Assembly: GCF_000959365.1 (NCBI RefSeq)
Contig: NZ_CP009556.1
Coordinates: 372,001 to 436,000, forward strand
DNA: 64,000 bases
Reading direction: 5' to 3'
DNA from: Burkholderia oklahomensis C6786
GTDB taxonomy: Bacteria > Pseudomonadota > Gammaproteobacteria > Burkholderiales > Burkholderiaceae
The notes beneath the pieces are model-generated. The model searched no databases. It saw only the letters and a program-made list of their open reading frames with translations, and was not told where the DNA came from. Numbering within the stretch: position 1 is the stretch's first letter; the number at the start of each line of letters is the position of its first letter. Positions 1-10,925 of the stretch are shown one piece after another. The position numbers and the translations under genes are program-made.

Positions 1-1511
1 GACACGATGCAGGTCTCGAGCGCGCAGTCGACCGTCAGATCGAGCCCTTCCGCCTGCGCGGCCGTGCCGAGCGCGCCCGTCACGTCGTTGACGATGCGCA
101 CGAGATCGACCGGCATCGCATCGAGCCGCAGCTTGCCTGTCGCGAGCGACGACGCGTCGAGGATGTCGCCGACCATCCGCGACAGCGATCGCGCGCTGCG
201 GTCGATCGCATCGATCGCCTGCTGCTGCAGCGCGCCGCCGGCCGGATTGCGCAGCACCTCGATCCAGCCGTAGATCACGTTGAGCGGCGTCCGCAGCTCG
301 TGCGACACGGTCGCGAGCAGCTCGTCCTTGAGCCGGTTCGACGTGTCGGCCTGCCGGCGCGCGTCGCGCGCGCCGCGCAGCGAGTGATGCGTGCGGCGCT
401 CGCGGCGGCGCTGCTCGCCGGTGTCGCGCAGCGTCAGCGACAGCGCGACGCACGCATCGCGATCGTCGAACACGGGCGACGCCGACAGCGTCGCGCGCAA
501 GCGCGAGCCGTCCTGCCGCGCGCACAGCACGTCGACGTTCTCGATCGGCTCGTACACGTCGGACAGCGACGCGGGCAGCGGGTGGCGACGACGCCAGCGC
601 GGCGCGATCAGCATCGCGACGTCGCGGCCGCGCGCCGCCTGCTCGTCATAGCCGAACATCCTGCGCGCGGCGGGATTCCAGCTCGTGATCCGGCGATCCG
701 CGCCGACGCCGACGATCGCATCGGGCGAAGCCTCGACGAGCCGCCGCAGCATCCGGTTCGCGGCCGCACGCTCGCGCTCGCCGCTGATGTCGCGCACGAT
801 CAGGACCGCGCCGTTCATGTCGCCCGCCGAGTCGACGAGCGGCGACGCGACTTCGGCGATCGGCACGCGCGGCCCATCGCGCGACGCGAGCCAATGACGC
901 TCGACGGTCGCGCTCGCGCCGCTTCGCAGCACCTGCTCGAGCGCGGTCGACCGTGCGCGCTCGCCGCGGCTGTCATACGCGTTGAACACGTCGCGAAACG
1001 GCAGGCCGCGAACGGCCGTCGCATCGCAGCCGATCAGCGCGGCGGCGGCGGGGTTCATGTACGTGAGCATGCCGCGCCGGTCGCTGACGATCACGCCCTG
1101 CGTGAGCGACTGCAGCAGCGCCTCGTAATAGCGGCGCGCGAGCGCTTCGCGGCGGCGCAGCACCTCGTTCATGCGTCGCGAGCGCTTGAGCGCCGCGACG
1201 ATCGCGCAGATCGCGCCGTTTACGATGACGAACGTCGCGAGCTGCACGATCCTCGCCGACAACGGCCCCGGATACGCGACCGTATCGGACAGGAACATCA
1301 CCCAGATCAACACGGCGCTCGCGAGCGTCGCGCCGATCCCGCCCCCGAGCGACGTCGCCCACGCGGCCGCCGCGATGAACGGGAAGTACGGCGTGAGCGG
1401 CATGTCGGCGCTGCCGAAATGCACGAGCGCCGCCTGCAGCAGCGTCGCGATCACAACGAATCCGGCGATCACCGCATAATTTTTCGCGCGTCTTCGTGCA
1501 AATTGCACCAT
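1..1511 (-). CDS. membrane PAS-domain sensor histidine kinase (3' end outside window)
   Basis: The visible 503 codons start at ATG 1511 behind a clear AGGAG. Residues 1-110 hold about four hydrophobic segments resembling the DUF4118/KdpD-type membrane module. Two PAS-like domains follow (about 130-250 and 250-380, the second with a 'PDAIVGVGADRRITSWNPAA' segment), then a HisKA dimerisation domain with the phosphoacceptor H404 in S-H-E-L-R-T-P-L. The ATPase domain and any receiver lie beyond position 1, so it is unknown whether this is a hybrid kinase. The frame is open to the edge. It points away from the NtrC-type regulator at 2041-3408, and pairing with it is only an inference from proximity. 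The strand is convincing because the + strand frames across the same DNA are arginine-rich and match no family. Confidence 0.85.
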   Translation of the reverse strand, partial: MVQFARRRAKNYAVIAGFVVIATLLQAALVHFGSADMPLTPYFPFIAAAAWATSLGGGIGATLASAVLIWVMFLSDTVAYPGPLSARIVQLATFVIVNGAICAIVAALKRSRRMNEVLRRREALARRYYEALLQSLTQGVIVSDRRGMLTYMNPAAAALIGCDATAVRGLPFRDVFNAYDSRGERARSTALEQVLRSGASATVERHWLASRDGPRVPIAEVASPLVDSAGDMNGAVLIVRDISGERERAAANRMLRRLVEASPDAIVGVGADRRITSWNPAARRMFGYDEQAARGRDVAMLIAPRWRRRHPLPASLSDVYEPIENVDVLCARQDGSRLRATLSASPVFDDRDACVALSLTLRDTGEQRRRERRTHHSLRGARDARRQADTSNRLKDELLATVSHELRTPLNVIYGWIEVLRNPAGGALQQQAIDAIDRSARSLSRMVGDILDASSLATGKLRLDAMPVDLVRIVNDVTGALGTAAQAEGLDLTVDCALETCIV

Positions 1512-2040
1512 CACATCGACTCCTGTCGGCGCGTGCGCGCGCACGCCCGCCGGCCGAAGCCGGAGCGGTATGCGCGCAAGCGAACCGGATTGCCCTCTTC
1601 GGCGCTCGTATGCTCGTCGACCGCCGTGCTTCCGAAGTCTTCCGGCGCCGCCCATCGCATCGAATGCGAGACCACGCGAGCCGTCCGACCCCGGCACCGC
1701 GTGCGCACGCCGCAAATCGCGTGCCCGGCGACGCGGCGAAAACCCGGTCGCTCTCGCGCTTCGCACATTGGTCCGATCACCTCGTCCGCAATCCGCGCAT
1801 CGGCGCGCATCGGCGCGCGCGTGCTCGCCGGCATCGCGCGTCGCAAAGAGCCGGCCGGCGCGCCAACGCGCGCAAGCCCGCTCGCGCATCCGCCCTCGCA
1901 GCCGGGCTCGACGAACCTCGGCCTCCTCGCCGGCGCAATCGCGCGGCGGCGCAGCGTATCCGCGGCGGCGGCCGGCTAACGTCCGCGCGCCGGCAAGCTC
2001 GACGACGGCAACGAGAGCCGCATCGACATCGTCCGCCCCA
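1512..2040. other. intergenic region without a recognisable gene
   Basis: About 530 bp between the kinase start and the end of the response regulator, both on the minus strand. Open frames here on either strand are Arg/Ala-rich by-products of high GC and resemble no family. The stretch must hold the kinase promoter, but I see no confident -35/-10 pair. Confidence 0.5.
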
Positions 2041-3408
2041 TCATCGCTTCGACTTGTCGTCGCCCTCTTCCTGTTGCGCAAGCCGGTTGTAAATCGTCTT
2101 CAGGCTGATGTCGAGCACCTCGGCCGCGTGCGTCTTCACGCCGCCGCACTGCGCGAGCGTGCCGAGGATGATCCGTCGGTCGACTTCCTCGAGCGTCGTA
2201 CCGAACGGCACCGTGACCGAATCGCCGCCGTCGCCCGGCTCGCTCGCCACTTCCTCCATGATCGGCGGCGGCAGCGTGTCGATCACGTCGCCGTCGTTGA
2301 AAATGCACGCGCGCTGCACGAAGTTGCGCAGCTCCCGCACGTTGCCCGGCCAGTCATACTCGGACAGCGCGGCGAGCGCGGACGGCGAGAAGCGCATCTT
2401 CCGCCCGCTCTCTTCGCCGAGCTGCCGCAGGAATGCTTCGGCGAGCATCGGAATGTCGCCGCCGCGCGCGCGCAGCGGCGGCAGCATGATCGGAAACACG
2501 TTGATCCGGTGATACAGGTCCGCACGCAGCTTGCCGTCCGCCATCGCGGCCTCCGGATCGAGATTCGTCGCGGCGACGATCCGCACGTCGACGTCGATCT
2601 CGTGCGCGGAGCCGAGCCGCGTCAAGCGTCCCGTCTCGAGCACGCGCAGCAGCTTCACCTGCGACTCGACCGGCATCTCGGTGATCTCGTCGAGAAACAG
2701 CGTGCCGCCGTCGGCGCGCTCGAAGAAACCCTTGTGCTGACGATCCGCGCCGGTGAAGCTGCCGCGGTCGTGGCCGAACATCTCGCTCTCGACGAGGTTC
2801 GCCGCGATCGCCCCGCAATTGACCGCGAGAAACGGCCCCTTGCGGCGCAGGCTCAGATCGTGAATCGTCTGCGCGGCGAGTTCCTTGCCGGTGCCCGATT
2901 CGCCCGTCAGCAGCACGGACGCCTCGGTGCCCGCGACACGGCTGATCGCGTCGTACATCGTCTGCATCACGGGCGCGCTGCCGAGCATCCTGCCGAAGCG
3001 GCCGAGCCGCTGCAGCTCGGAGCGCAGCGCGGCGATCTCTTCATGAAGCACACCGGTGCGCGGCACGCGCGCGAAGATGCTGTTGAGCCGCTGCATGTTC
3101 AGCGGCTTCACCAGATAGTCGGTCGCGCCGCGCCGCAACGCATCGATCGCGGTCTCGAGGCTCGCGTGTCCCGTCGTCAGCACCATTTCGACGTGCGCGC
3201 CTTTCGGCAGCTCGTCGAAAAGATCCATGCCGTTTCCGTCCGGCAAGACGAGATCGCACAGCACGAGATCCGGCGTATTCGTCGCAATCAGCGCGCGCGC
3301 TTCCTCGAGGGTGGCGGCCGTATCGCAAGAGAGTTGCTGAGTGTGGGCGAGCGCGGACAACATGTTTCTCGTGTCCTCGTCGTCCTCGACGATCAGAATG
3401 TAGGGCAT
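2041..3408 (-). CDS. NtrC-family sigma-54 response regulator
   Basis: A 455-residue protein with the full NtrC layout. The receiver domain is residues 1-115, with acidic D9/D10, phosphoacceptor D52 and K101. The AAA+ domain is about 140-375, with Walker A G-E-S-G-T-G-K-E (169-176), the sigma-54 contact loop G-S-F-T-G-A and Walker B 'GGTLFLDEI'. A Fis-type helix-turn-helix ends the protein ('DISLKTIYNRLA'). The start at 3408 is chosen because GGAG lies just upstream and the receiver begins 'MPYILIVEDDED'; the open frame extends to 3459 without a ribosome site. It should activate sigma-54 promoters after phosphorylation. Its AAA+ and HTH segments closely resemble those of the divergent gene at 3772-4740. 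Confidence 0.93.
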   Translation of the reverse strand: MPYILIVEDDEDTRNMLSALAHTQQLSCDTAATLEEARALIATNTPDLVLCDLVLPDGNGMDLFDELPKGAHVEMVLTTGHASLETAIDALRRGATDYLVKPLNMQRLNSIFARVPRTGVLHEEIAALRSELQRLGRFGRMLGSAPVMQTMYDAISRVAGTEASVLLTGESGTGKELAAQTIHDLSLRRKGPFLAVNCGAIAANLVESEMFGHDRGSFTGADRQHKGFFERADGGTLFLDEITEMPVESQVKLLRVLETGRLTRLGSAHEIDVDVRIVAATNLDPEAAMADGKLRADLYHRINVFPIMLPPLRARGGDIPMLAEAFLRQLGEESGRKMRFSPSALAALSEYDWPGNVRELRNFVQRACIFNDGDVIDTLPPPIMEEVASEPGDGGDSVTVPFGTTLEEVDRRIILGTLAQCGGVKTHAAEVLDISLKTIYNRLAQQEEGDDKSKR

Positions 3409-3639
3409 TCGCGCTCCTTCCATTCGCGGCGCCGACACAAGCAACGAACGAGCCCGCATGCCGGCGCATAGATTAGGCAGCCGAACGATGCCGGCCGATG
3501 ATGATGCGCGATCGATCGGACCAATCGGACCGCTCGATCGCTGCGGCGAAACGCGTTGCTCGTTACAGTATAGAAAACCCGTCCGTCACGATACCCGCTA
3601 TCGGATATTTCTATCCGGGCGTGCCCGCGGCATTGGAAA

Positions 3640-3659
3640 TTTCAATTCATCAATTGAAA
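3640..3659. promoter_or_regulatory. 20-bp palindrome between divergent sigma-54 activators
   Basis: TTTCAATTcatcAATTGAAA is a perfect 8-bp inverted repeat with a 4-bp centre. It lies in an AT-rich patch of the 363-bp gap between the NtrC-type regulator (start 3408) and the receiver-less activator (3703 or 3772). Size and position fit an operator or upstream activator site for one of the two Fis-type proteins. The binding protein is inferred, not shown. Confidence 0.5.
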
Positions 3660-3771
3660 AATAGTCGTTAGGCTTGTCCTGTGTAAAAAATGCACGCGCC
3701 GAATGCATTCGACGCCGCTTTCGTCGGAGCAGGTCCGCGCGGCGCCGGCAATCCCACTTGGCGAGACATCC

Positions 3772-4740
<969 letters not shown>

Positions 4741-4922
4741 ATGCGCGCGACGCGCGCCATGCCCCGCTCCACGCGCGGCGGCGCTCATGTCGCGACGGAC
4801 GGCGCGCGATGCGTTGCCCCGGTCGCGCACGCAGCGCTCGATTCCGACCATGCGCGACGCATCGAAGCGATCGACGCGCGGGTCGCCCGCATCGACACTT
4901 CGTCGAACAAACGAAATCGCGA

Positions 4923-5408
4923 TCAGCCGGCCATGTCGAAATGAAAGACGGCATCGCCGTATCTTTCCAGGCATGTGACATTGGCCGCTCCGGCGGCGGC
5001 GATCGCACGCGGCCAGAAGCGATGAGCCGGCGCGTTCCGGCGCATCACACTCACTTCCCAGCGCCCCGGATGCGCGCGCCACAGCGCGCGGGCCGCGGCG
5101 ATGCCGCGACCGCGGCCGCGCGCGTGCGGCAAGATGAAGAATTCGGCGATCGCGTAGTCGATGTCCGGCTCGTCGGGCGCGCGCACGAACGCGAAGCCGA
5201 TGCGCGCCGGTCCCGCGTCGAGCAGATAAGGCCAGCGCGCCTCGCCCGGCTGCCAGTACAGGTCGAAATACGGATAGTCGGAACTCACTTCGTCATACTG
5301 ACCGAGCTCCGACAGATAGCGGCGCAACATCGATCGGACGAGCGGCCGGTCCGCTGCCGAAGCGATCGTCAATGTGACCGGCGCATCGTTCGAATGCTTG
5401 TTCGTCAT
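4923..5408 (-). CDS. GNAT-family N-acetyltransferase
   Basis: 161 residues with the GNAT fold. The acetyl-CoA loop is seen as 'RGRGRGIAAARALWRA' around residues 95-110, preceded by beta-4 'IDYAIAEFFILP'. A later 'NAPAHRFWPRAI' segment matches the GNAT motif B region. The substrate cannot be told from sequence. It is convergent with the sigma-54 activator, with 182 bp between them. Confidence 0.85.
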   Translation of the reverse strand: MTNKHSNDAPVTLTIASAADRPLVRSMLRRYLSELGQYDEVSSDYPYFDLYWQPGEARWPYLLDAGPARIGFAFVRAPDEPDIDYAIAEFFILPHARGRGRGIAAARALWRAHPGRWEVSVMRRNAPAHRFWPRAIAAAGAANVTCLERYGDAVFHFDMAG

Positions 5409-5716
5409 GCATGATGTCCATCGCAGATCGACGCGGCGCGACGCGCTTGCGTCGCGTCGATCTCATGTGGAAGAACGGATCGACGCATCGTCGTCGATCG
5501 GCCGATTCCGCGCGCGTCGCATGTCGTTCGCGCGCGGGTGCGAGCCTGCACTCGCGGGCGAGCGTCGCGAACGCGGGCGCTGTCGGCGCGCGTCGCGGCG
5601 ATCGCAAGCGGCCGCGACGACGGGCCGTCCATGCGCACGGTCCCCGCTTCGAGAACGGCCCGTCAGCGAAGACCCGCGACGCGCATCGCATCCGAACGGA
5701 TGCGCGCGTCCGTTCG
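5409..5716. other. intergenic, nothing recognised
   Basis: 308 bp between two minus-strand genes. GC-rich, no convincing small gene and no clear hairpin. Confidence 0.5.
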
Positions 5717-6604
5717 TCAATCGCCCGCGTTCTGCGCCGCGCTGCGCGCCTCGATCGCGCGCACGACGGCCGCCATGTCCGCCTGTCCGTGCCCGAGCTC
5801 CAGCGTTTCGCGATACAGATCGCAGCAGACTTCGAGCAGCGGCGACGCGAGATGCGCGCCGTGCGCGGCTTCGGTCGCGAGCCGGCTGTTCTTCAGCACG
5901 TCGGTGATCGACGCCTGCACGTCGAAGTCTTCGTTGACGAGCTTGTCGATCTTCACGCGCGACACGCTGCTCGCCATCGGCCCCGCATCGAGCACCGCCT
6001 GGAACTGCTTCATGTCGAGCCCGAAGCCGCGCGCCGCGTGCGCGGCCTCGGCGAGCCCCGTCACCATCGAGATCAGGAACGTGTTGACCGCGAGCTTCAT
6101 CAGCAGGCCGGTCGGCACCGGCCCGGTCACGACGATCTCATGACACATCGGCTTCAGCAGCGGCCGCACCTCGTCGACGGCCGCCGGCTCGCCCGCCAGC
6201 ATCGCGACGAGCTGCCCGGCCTCGGCCGGCTTGCGCGAGCCCGATACGGGCGCCTCGACATAGCGGCCGCCCGCCGCGCGGATATCGGCCTCGAGGCCGC
6301 GCGAATACTCGGCCGACACCGTCCCCATATGGACGATCGTATGCCGCGCGACGTTTTCCGCGAACGCGGACGTGCCTCGGCCGAGCACCGCGTCGAGCGC
6401 GGCGTCGGTCGCCATCATCAGGATCACGATGCGCGCCTGACGATAGACGTCGGCCGCCGTATCGGCGACTTGCGCGCCGGCCGCGCGCAACGGTTCGCAA
6501 CGTTCGGGCGTGCGATTCCACACGACGAGTTCGATGCCGGCGCGCGCGAGATTGAGCGCCATCGGCCGCCCCATCACGCCGATGCCGATGAATCCTACTT
6601 TCAT
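5717..6604 (-). CDS. 3-hydroxyisobutyrate dehydrogenase-family oxidoreductase
   Basis: 295 residues from ATG 6604, which has GGAG seven bases upstream; an upstream in-frame ATG at 6616 lacks one. N-terminal Rossmann loop G-I-G-V-M-G-R-P-M with '[10 protein letters not shown]' suggests NADP preference. The beta-hydroxyacid dehydrogenase signature is followed by the catalytic region '[20 protein letters not shown]' containing the conserved Lys, and a C-terminal all-alpha domain. Family members reduce or oxidise 3-hydroxyisobutyrate, tartronate semialdehyde or 6-phosphogluconate-like acids. The bkd operon 8 kb away makes a role in valine breakdown possible, but the immediate neighbours do not support it specifically. 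Confidence 0.88.
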   Translation of the reverse strand: MKVGFIGIGVMGRPMALNLARAGIELVVWNRTPERCEPLRAAGAQVADTAADVYRQARIVILMMATDAALDAVLGRGTSAFAENVARHTIVHMGTVSAEYSRGLEADIRAAGGRYVEAPVSGSRKPAEAGQLVAMLAGEPAAVDEVRPLLKPMCHEIVVTGPVPTGLLMKLAVNTFLISMVTGLAEAAHAARGFGLDMKQFQAVLDAGPMASSVSRVKIDKLVNEDFDVQASITDVLKNSRLATEAAHGAHLASPLLEVCCDLYRETLELGHGQADMAAVVRAIEARSAAQNAGD

Positions 6605-6735
6605 GCGTGTCTCCATGAGTTCGCCGCCGCTTGTGGCGGCGGCGTATCGGACAGATTTCGGGCGAACAGCGCGCCGTACTCGGCCGAGCGCCCTGGCTGG
6701 CGTCGGGTTGCAAGCCGCGCCGCCGGCCAGTTTAG

Positions 6736-8085
6736 CTAAATTGCCGCAACCTGTGCGTCATGAGCGTAGCGACTCTCCCTGTAAGGCAGCCCGAGATGGT
6801 CGCGCAGCGTCGCGCCGCGCAGCGCCGGATCGAAGTAGCCGCGCGCGGTCAGCTCAGGCAGCACGTGGTCGACGAAGTCGTCGAGCCCGAAGCCCGTCAC
6901 CGGCAGGCCGAGCATGAAGCCGTCCGCCGCCCCCTCTTCGACCCAGCGGATCATCTCGTCCGCGACCTTGTCCGGCGTGCCGATGAACGCCTCCGACGTG
7001 CCGATGTTCGAGCGCCGCGTCGCAACTTCGTATGCGACCTCGCGCAGCGTCAGGTTGCGCTCGCGCGCGAGCCGCTTGATGTTGTCGGTGGTCGACTGGA
7101 AGCCGTCGCTGCCGAGGTTGCCGATGTCGGGAAACGGGCCGTCCAGCGGATAGATGCTGAAGTCGTGCTGCTGGAAGAAGTGGCCGAGATACGCGAGCGC
7201 CTCGCGCGGAGACAGCAGGTCGCGCACCTGCCGGTACTTGTCGTCGGCTTCGTCCTGCGTCGCGCCGACGATCGGGCCGATGCCCGGAAACACCTTCACG
7301 TGGTCCGGATTCCGGCCCGCGGCGGCGGCCGCCGCCTTCACGCGGCGATAGAACGTGCGCGCGTCGTCGAACGTGCCGCCGTTCGAGAACACCGCATCCG
7401 CGTAGCGGCCCGCGAAGCCGATCCCGTCTTCCGACGATCCCGCCTGGAAGATCACCGGCTGCCCTTGCGGCGAGCGTCGGATGTTGAGCGGCCCCTCGAC
7501 CGAGAAGAAACGGCCGTGGTGATCGAGGCGATGCAGCTTGTCCGGATCGAAGAAGCGGCCGGTCGCGCGATCGCGGACGAGCGCGTCGTCGTCCCAGCTG
7601 TCCCACAGGCCCTGAACCACGTCGAGATGCTCTTCGGCGATCGCGTAGCGCTGCGCGTGATCCGGATGCGGGCGGCCGTAATTCTTCCCCGTGCCCTCGA
7701 TCGACGACGTCACGACGTTCCAGCCCGCGCGCCCGCCGCTGATCAGGTCGAGCGAAGCGAACTGCCGCGCGACCGTGTACGGCTCGCTGTATGACGACGA
7801 CACCGTGCCGACGAGGCCGATCTTCGACGTCACGGCCGCCAGCGCGGACAGCAGCGAGATCGGCTCGATGCGGTTGAGGAAGTGCGGCGCCGACTTCGGC
7901 GTCACGTACGCCGAATCCGCGATGAATGCGAACGCGATGCCGGCCGCTTCGGCGCGGCGCGCGCGATTGACGTAGAAGTCGAAGTTGATGCTCGCGTCCG
8001 GGGGCACGCTCGGATGCTTCCACGCGTTCATGTTCGCACCCGCCCCCTGGATCAGGACGCCGAAATGGATGTGTTTTCTGGTCAT
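6736..8085 (-). CDS. NtaA/SnaA/DszA-type FMNH2-dependent monooxygenase
   Basis: 449 residues, the usual length for this bacterial luciferase-like family. Typical features are an N-terminal strand '[21 protein letters not shown]', 'FIADS', '[18 protein letters not shown]' and '[13 protein letters not shown]', then 'GKNYG', '[21 protein letters not shown]' and a C-terminal '[23 protein letters not shown]'-like region (split here for length). Such enzymes use reduced FMN from a partner reductase to oxidise aminopolycarboxylates, organosulfur compounds or related substrates. A flavin reductase gene of the matching type lies at 10926-11597 on the same strand, separated by the transporter and the PPTase. 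The physiological substrate cannot be assigned. Confidence 0.9.
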   Translation of the reverse strand: MTRKHIHFGVLIQGAGANMNAWKHPSVPPDASINFDFYVNRARRAEAAGIAFAFIADSAYVTPKSAPHFLNRIEPISLLSALAAVTSKIGLVGTVSSSYSEPYTVARQFASLDLISGGRAGWNVVTSSIEGTGKNYGRPHPDHAQRYAIAEEHLDVVQGLWDSWDDDALVRDRATGRFFDPDKLHRLDHHGRFFSVEGPLNIRRSPQGQPVIFQAGSSEDGIGFAGRYADAVFSNGGTFDDARTFYRRVKAAAAAAGRNPDHVKVFPGIGPIVGATQDEADDKYRQVRDLLSPREALAYLGHFFQQHDFSIYPLDGPFPDIGNLGSDGFQSTTDNIKRLARERNLTLREVAYEVATRRSNIGTSEAFIGTPDKVADEMIRWVEEGAADGFMLGLPVTGFGLDDFVDHVLPELTARGYFDPALRGATLRDHLGLPYRESRYAHDAQVAAI

Positions 8086-8350
8086 GGGAAGGCTCTATCG
8101 AAACGTTCAAACAGCGCGCGCGACCGCCGCGGCACCGACGCCGCCCTCGCCGCGCGCCCGGTAAGGTCGCATGTCATGTCGTGCGACCTCGCGGCGCCGC
8201 CGTCCGTCGAACCCGGTCTTCGTCGAGCGACGACGCCAGTCTCGAACGCCGGGCGAACATCGCCCGACGGTTCGCGATGCTAATCAAATTCACGAAACCG
8301 CCCTGTGCACGAAGCGGTCGCCTTCATTGTCGGTCAGCGCGCCGGCGCGC

Positions 8351-9166
8351 TCAGTCGATCGTGTCCGCGCGGCGCAGGCTCGCCGCCGGGTCCGGCACGA
8401 TCTCGCGCACGCGGATGTCGAACGGATGCGTCGCCGCGCGGGCGTCGCGAATCCCGACCGCCATCCGGTGCTGCGCGCCGACGTCGAGCAATGTGAACTG
8501 CCAATGGCTCGCGTCGTCGCCGACGTGCCGATCGAATGCGATGCCGATCGGCCGCGCGGGCAGCGCAAACGAGAACTGTCCGAGATCGATCGACAGCCCG
8601 ACGCCGCGCGCCTTGATGTACGCCTCCTTCAGCGTCCACAGCTCGAAGAAGCGCTCGCGCCGCTGCTCGGCCGGCAGCGCGAAGAACGCCGCGCGCTCGC
8701 TCGCCGAGAAATGCGACGCGGCGATGCCGTCGAGATCGTTGCTGCGCGCGATCTCCTCGACATCGATCCCCGCATCGGCCGTTCGCGTGACGATGCACGC
8801 GACGACGCTGCGCGCGTTCGACAGATTGAAGCGCAACGGCGGCCGCGCATCGCCCGCGTCGATCTCCGGCCGGCCGTACGCGTTCGCGCGGAACCGCCAT
8901 TGCGCGGGCGAGACGTCGTCGACGTACGCGGACAGCACCGTGCGGCACAGCGCGCGCGTCACCAGGTACTCGATCTTCAGATGGTCGAATGCGAAGCGTT
9001 CGAGGCGCTCGCGCTCGTCTGCGCTCAGCAGCGCGCGATAGCGCTCGCGCAGCGCGGGCGTGTCGCACGCGGCCGTGCGCGCGTACCAGACGTGCGCATC
9101 GCGTTCGCCAAGCGGCAGCGCGGTCGTTGCATTCATCGTCGAGAAGGTCGTCAAAACGTTCGTCAT
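8351..9166 (-). CDS. Sfp-type 4'-phosphopantetheinyl transferase
   Basis: About 271 residues. It shows the Sfp/Gsp signature: 'FNLSNARSVVACIV', the metal-binding 'GIDVEEI' and 'FFELWTLKEAYIKARGVGL' with W-x-x-K-E-A-x-x-K. These enzymes transfer phosphopantetheine from CoA to the serine of carrier proteins. It could prime the NRPS that begins at 61019 as well as other synthases elsewhere in the genome; no carrier protein is adjacent. The start is uncertain: the frame extends upstream to a GTG at 9199 and an ATG at 9193, and ATG 9166 is chosen only because the conserved region starts soon after. Confidence 0.9.
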   Translation of the reverse strand: MTNVLTTFSTMNATTALPLGERDAHVWYARTAACDTPALRERYRALLSADERERLERFAFDHLKIEYLVTRALCRTVLSAYVDDVSPAQWRFRANAYGRPEIDAGDARPPLRFNLSNARSVVACIVTRTADAGIDVEEIARSNDLDGIAASHFSASERAAFFALPAEQRRERFFELWTLKEAYIKARGVGLSIDLGQFSFALPARPIGIAFDRHVGDDASHWQFTLLDVGAQHRMAVGIRDARAATHPFDIRVREIVPDPAASLRRADTID

Positions 9167-9317
9167 GTCGGGTTGCCGAGTCTTTCGCTCCATTCGCACT
9201 CGCCATGCCGCGCACCGGCGCGTGCGGCTTCATCACATCGATCGCGCGACGGCCCGCCGTCTCGCGCCACGCAAGCTCCACCGCGCGCTCGAACGCGCCT
9301 CCACGCCGCCGACCGCG

Positions 9318-10571
9318 CTACGCCCGCGCCGCGGCCACGCCGCCATGCGCGGGCGCGTCGTCGATCGGAAAATGCAGCAGCGCGGCGAACAGCCCCGCGA
9401 GCGCCGTCGCGCCCCAGATCAGCGAGTACGACCCCGTCACGTCGAACACGTAGCCGCCGAGCCACGAGCCGAGGAACGAGCCGATCTGATGACTGAGAAA
9501 GCAGACGCCGAACAGCGTGCCGAGATGCCGCGTGCCGAACACCTTCGCGACGAGCCCGCTCGTCAGCGGCACGGTGCCGAGCCACGTGAGCCCCATGATC
9601 GCCGCGAAAACGACGACCGACGCATCCGTCTTCGGCGCGAGGAAGAACACCGCGATCGTCGCGCCGCGAATCAGGTACAGCCAGCCGAGCACGTGATGCT
9701 GCCGATAGCGGCCGCCGAGCCAGCCGCACGCCCAGCTTCCCGCCATGTTGAAGAGGCCGATCAGCGCGAGCGCCGTCGCGCCGAGCCCGACCGGCATGTG
9801 GCAGAGCAGAAGGTAGTTCGGCAGATGGGTCGCGATGAACGCGAGCTGGAACCCGCACGTGAAGAAACCGATCGTCAGCAGGCAGTAGCCGCGATGCCGC
9901 GCCGCGTGCGACAGCGCGTCCTTCAACGAGACGGCCGCCGTCTCGTGCGCGCTCGCGTGGCCCGCGCCCGCATGGCGATCGAGAAGCACGCCGAGCGGCG
10001 CGATCGCGATCATGCAGCCGGCGAGCACGAGCAGCGACGCCATCGTCCCCGAATGCGACGTGAACCACTGCGCGACCGGCACGAGCGCCACCTGGCCGAG
10101 CGAGCCGCCCGCGCTCGCGATGCCCATCGCCATGCTGCGCTTCTCGGGCGGCGCGCCGCGGCCGACCGCGGTCAGCACGACGCCGAAGCTCGTGCAGCTG
10201 ATCCCGATGCCGACGAGCACGCCCATCCCGAGCACGAGCATCGCGCCGGACGGCACGACGGCCGCGAGCGCGAGGCCGAGCGCGAACACGACCGCGCCGA
10301 TCGCGACGAGCGGCCCGGAGCCATAGCGGTCGGCCGCCGCGCCGGCGAACGGCTGCGCGACGCCCCAGACGAGATTGTGCAGCGCGATCGCGAATGCGAT
10401 CGTCGTCACGGGCAAGCCGTGGTCGAACGAGAACGGCCCGATGAAGAGGCCGAAGGTCTGCCGCACGCCCATCGCGGCGCTCATGATGAGCGCGCCGGCA
10501 AGCACGGCGATCATCGCCGGATTGAATGGACGTGGGGATCCGTCGCGTCGATGCGTTTCGGGTGCAAACAT
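9318..10571 (-). CDS. MFS transporter, 12 transmembrane segments
   Basis: 417 residues from ATG 10571, with AGGAG upstream; a longer open frame to 10895 has no ribosome site and is Arg-rich. There are twelve hydrophobic segments, with the MFS loop 2-3 motif seen as 'GAAADRYGSGPLV' and a central loop rich in His/Ala. The first helix 'GALIMSAAMGVRQTFGLFIGPF' is typical of the oxalate/formate and monocarboxylate-related MFS branch. Substrate unknown. Its position among the flavin reductase, monooxygenase and dehydrogenase genes suggests uptake or export of the compound they process. Confidence 0.9.
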   Translation of the reverse strand: MFAPETHRRDGSPRPFNPAMIAVLAGALIMSAAMGVRQTFGLFIGPFSFDHGLPVTTIAFAIALHNLVWGVAQPFAGAAADRYGSGPLVAIGAVVFALGLALAAVVPSGAMLVLGMGVLVGIGISCTSFGVVLTAVGRGAPPEKRSMAMGIASAGGSLGQVALVPVAQWFTSHSGTMASLLVLAGCMIAIAPLGVLLDRHAGAGHASAHETAAVSLKDALSHAARHRGYCLLTIGFFTCGFQLAFIATHLPNYLLLCHMPVGLGATALALIGLFNMAGSWACGWLGGRYRQHHVLGWLYLIRGATIAVFFLAPKTDASVVVFAAIMGLTWLGTVPLTSGLVAKVFGTRHLGTLFGVCFLSHQIGSFLGSWLGGYVFDVTGSYSLIWGATALAGLFAALLHFPIDDAPAHGGVAAARA

Positions 10572-10925
10572 GTCCGCTCCTGTTATGGCGCCCGCCCGCG
10601 GCGCGGGCACGTCGCGGACGGCGCGATTCGTTTTATGTCGATACGGCGTCGCACCCTCGGTCACGCGGCGCGGGCAAGCACGCGCATTCGCGAACGCGAT
10701 AGCGCGCCGTGCGGCAAGCGGTATGTCGCCGGCCCTCGGATGCACGCGACGATTTCGCTTGCGCTCGCACCGCACGCGAGCCTCGGAGCGATCGAAGACT
10801 TTGCGGCGCAGCGATCCGGCACGTGTCGACGCGCCGTGCCGCAGCCACGGAACCATCAGATGATTCGCTTTGCAGTCTATATGAGCGTTTCGCATTTGTG
10901 CAGGAATTCCCTCGCCGGCGCCGCG
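10572..10925. other. intergenic, nothing recognised
   Basis: 354 bp between the flavin reductase stop and the MFS start. The long gap argues that the MFS gene has its own promoter. No strong motif was seen. Confidence 0.4.

Noticed and set aside
300..1979. 559-codon plus-strand frame over the kinase gene
   Set aside because: The opposite strand encodes PAS and HisKA domains with correct motifs; this frame has none.
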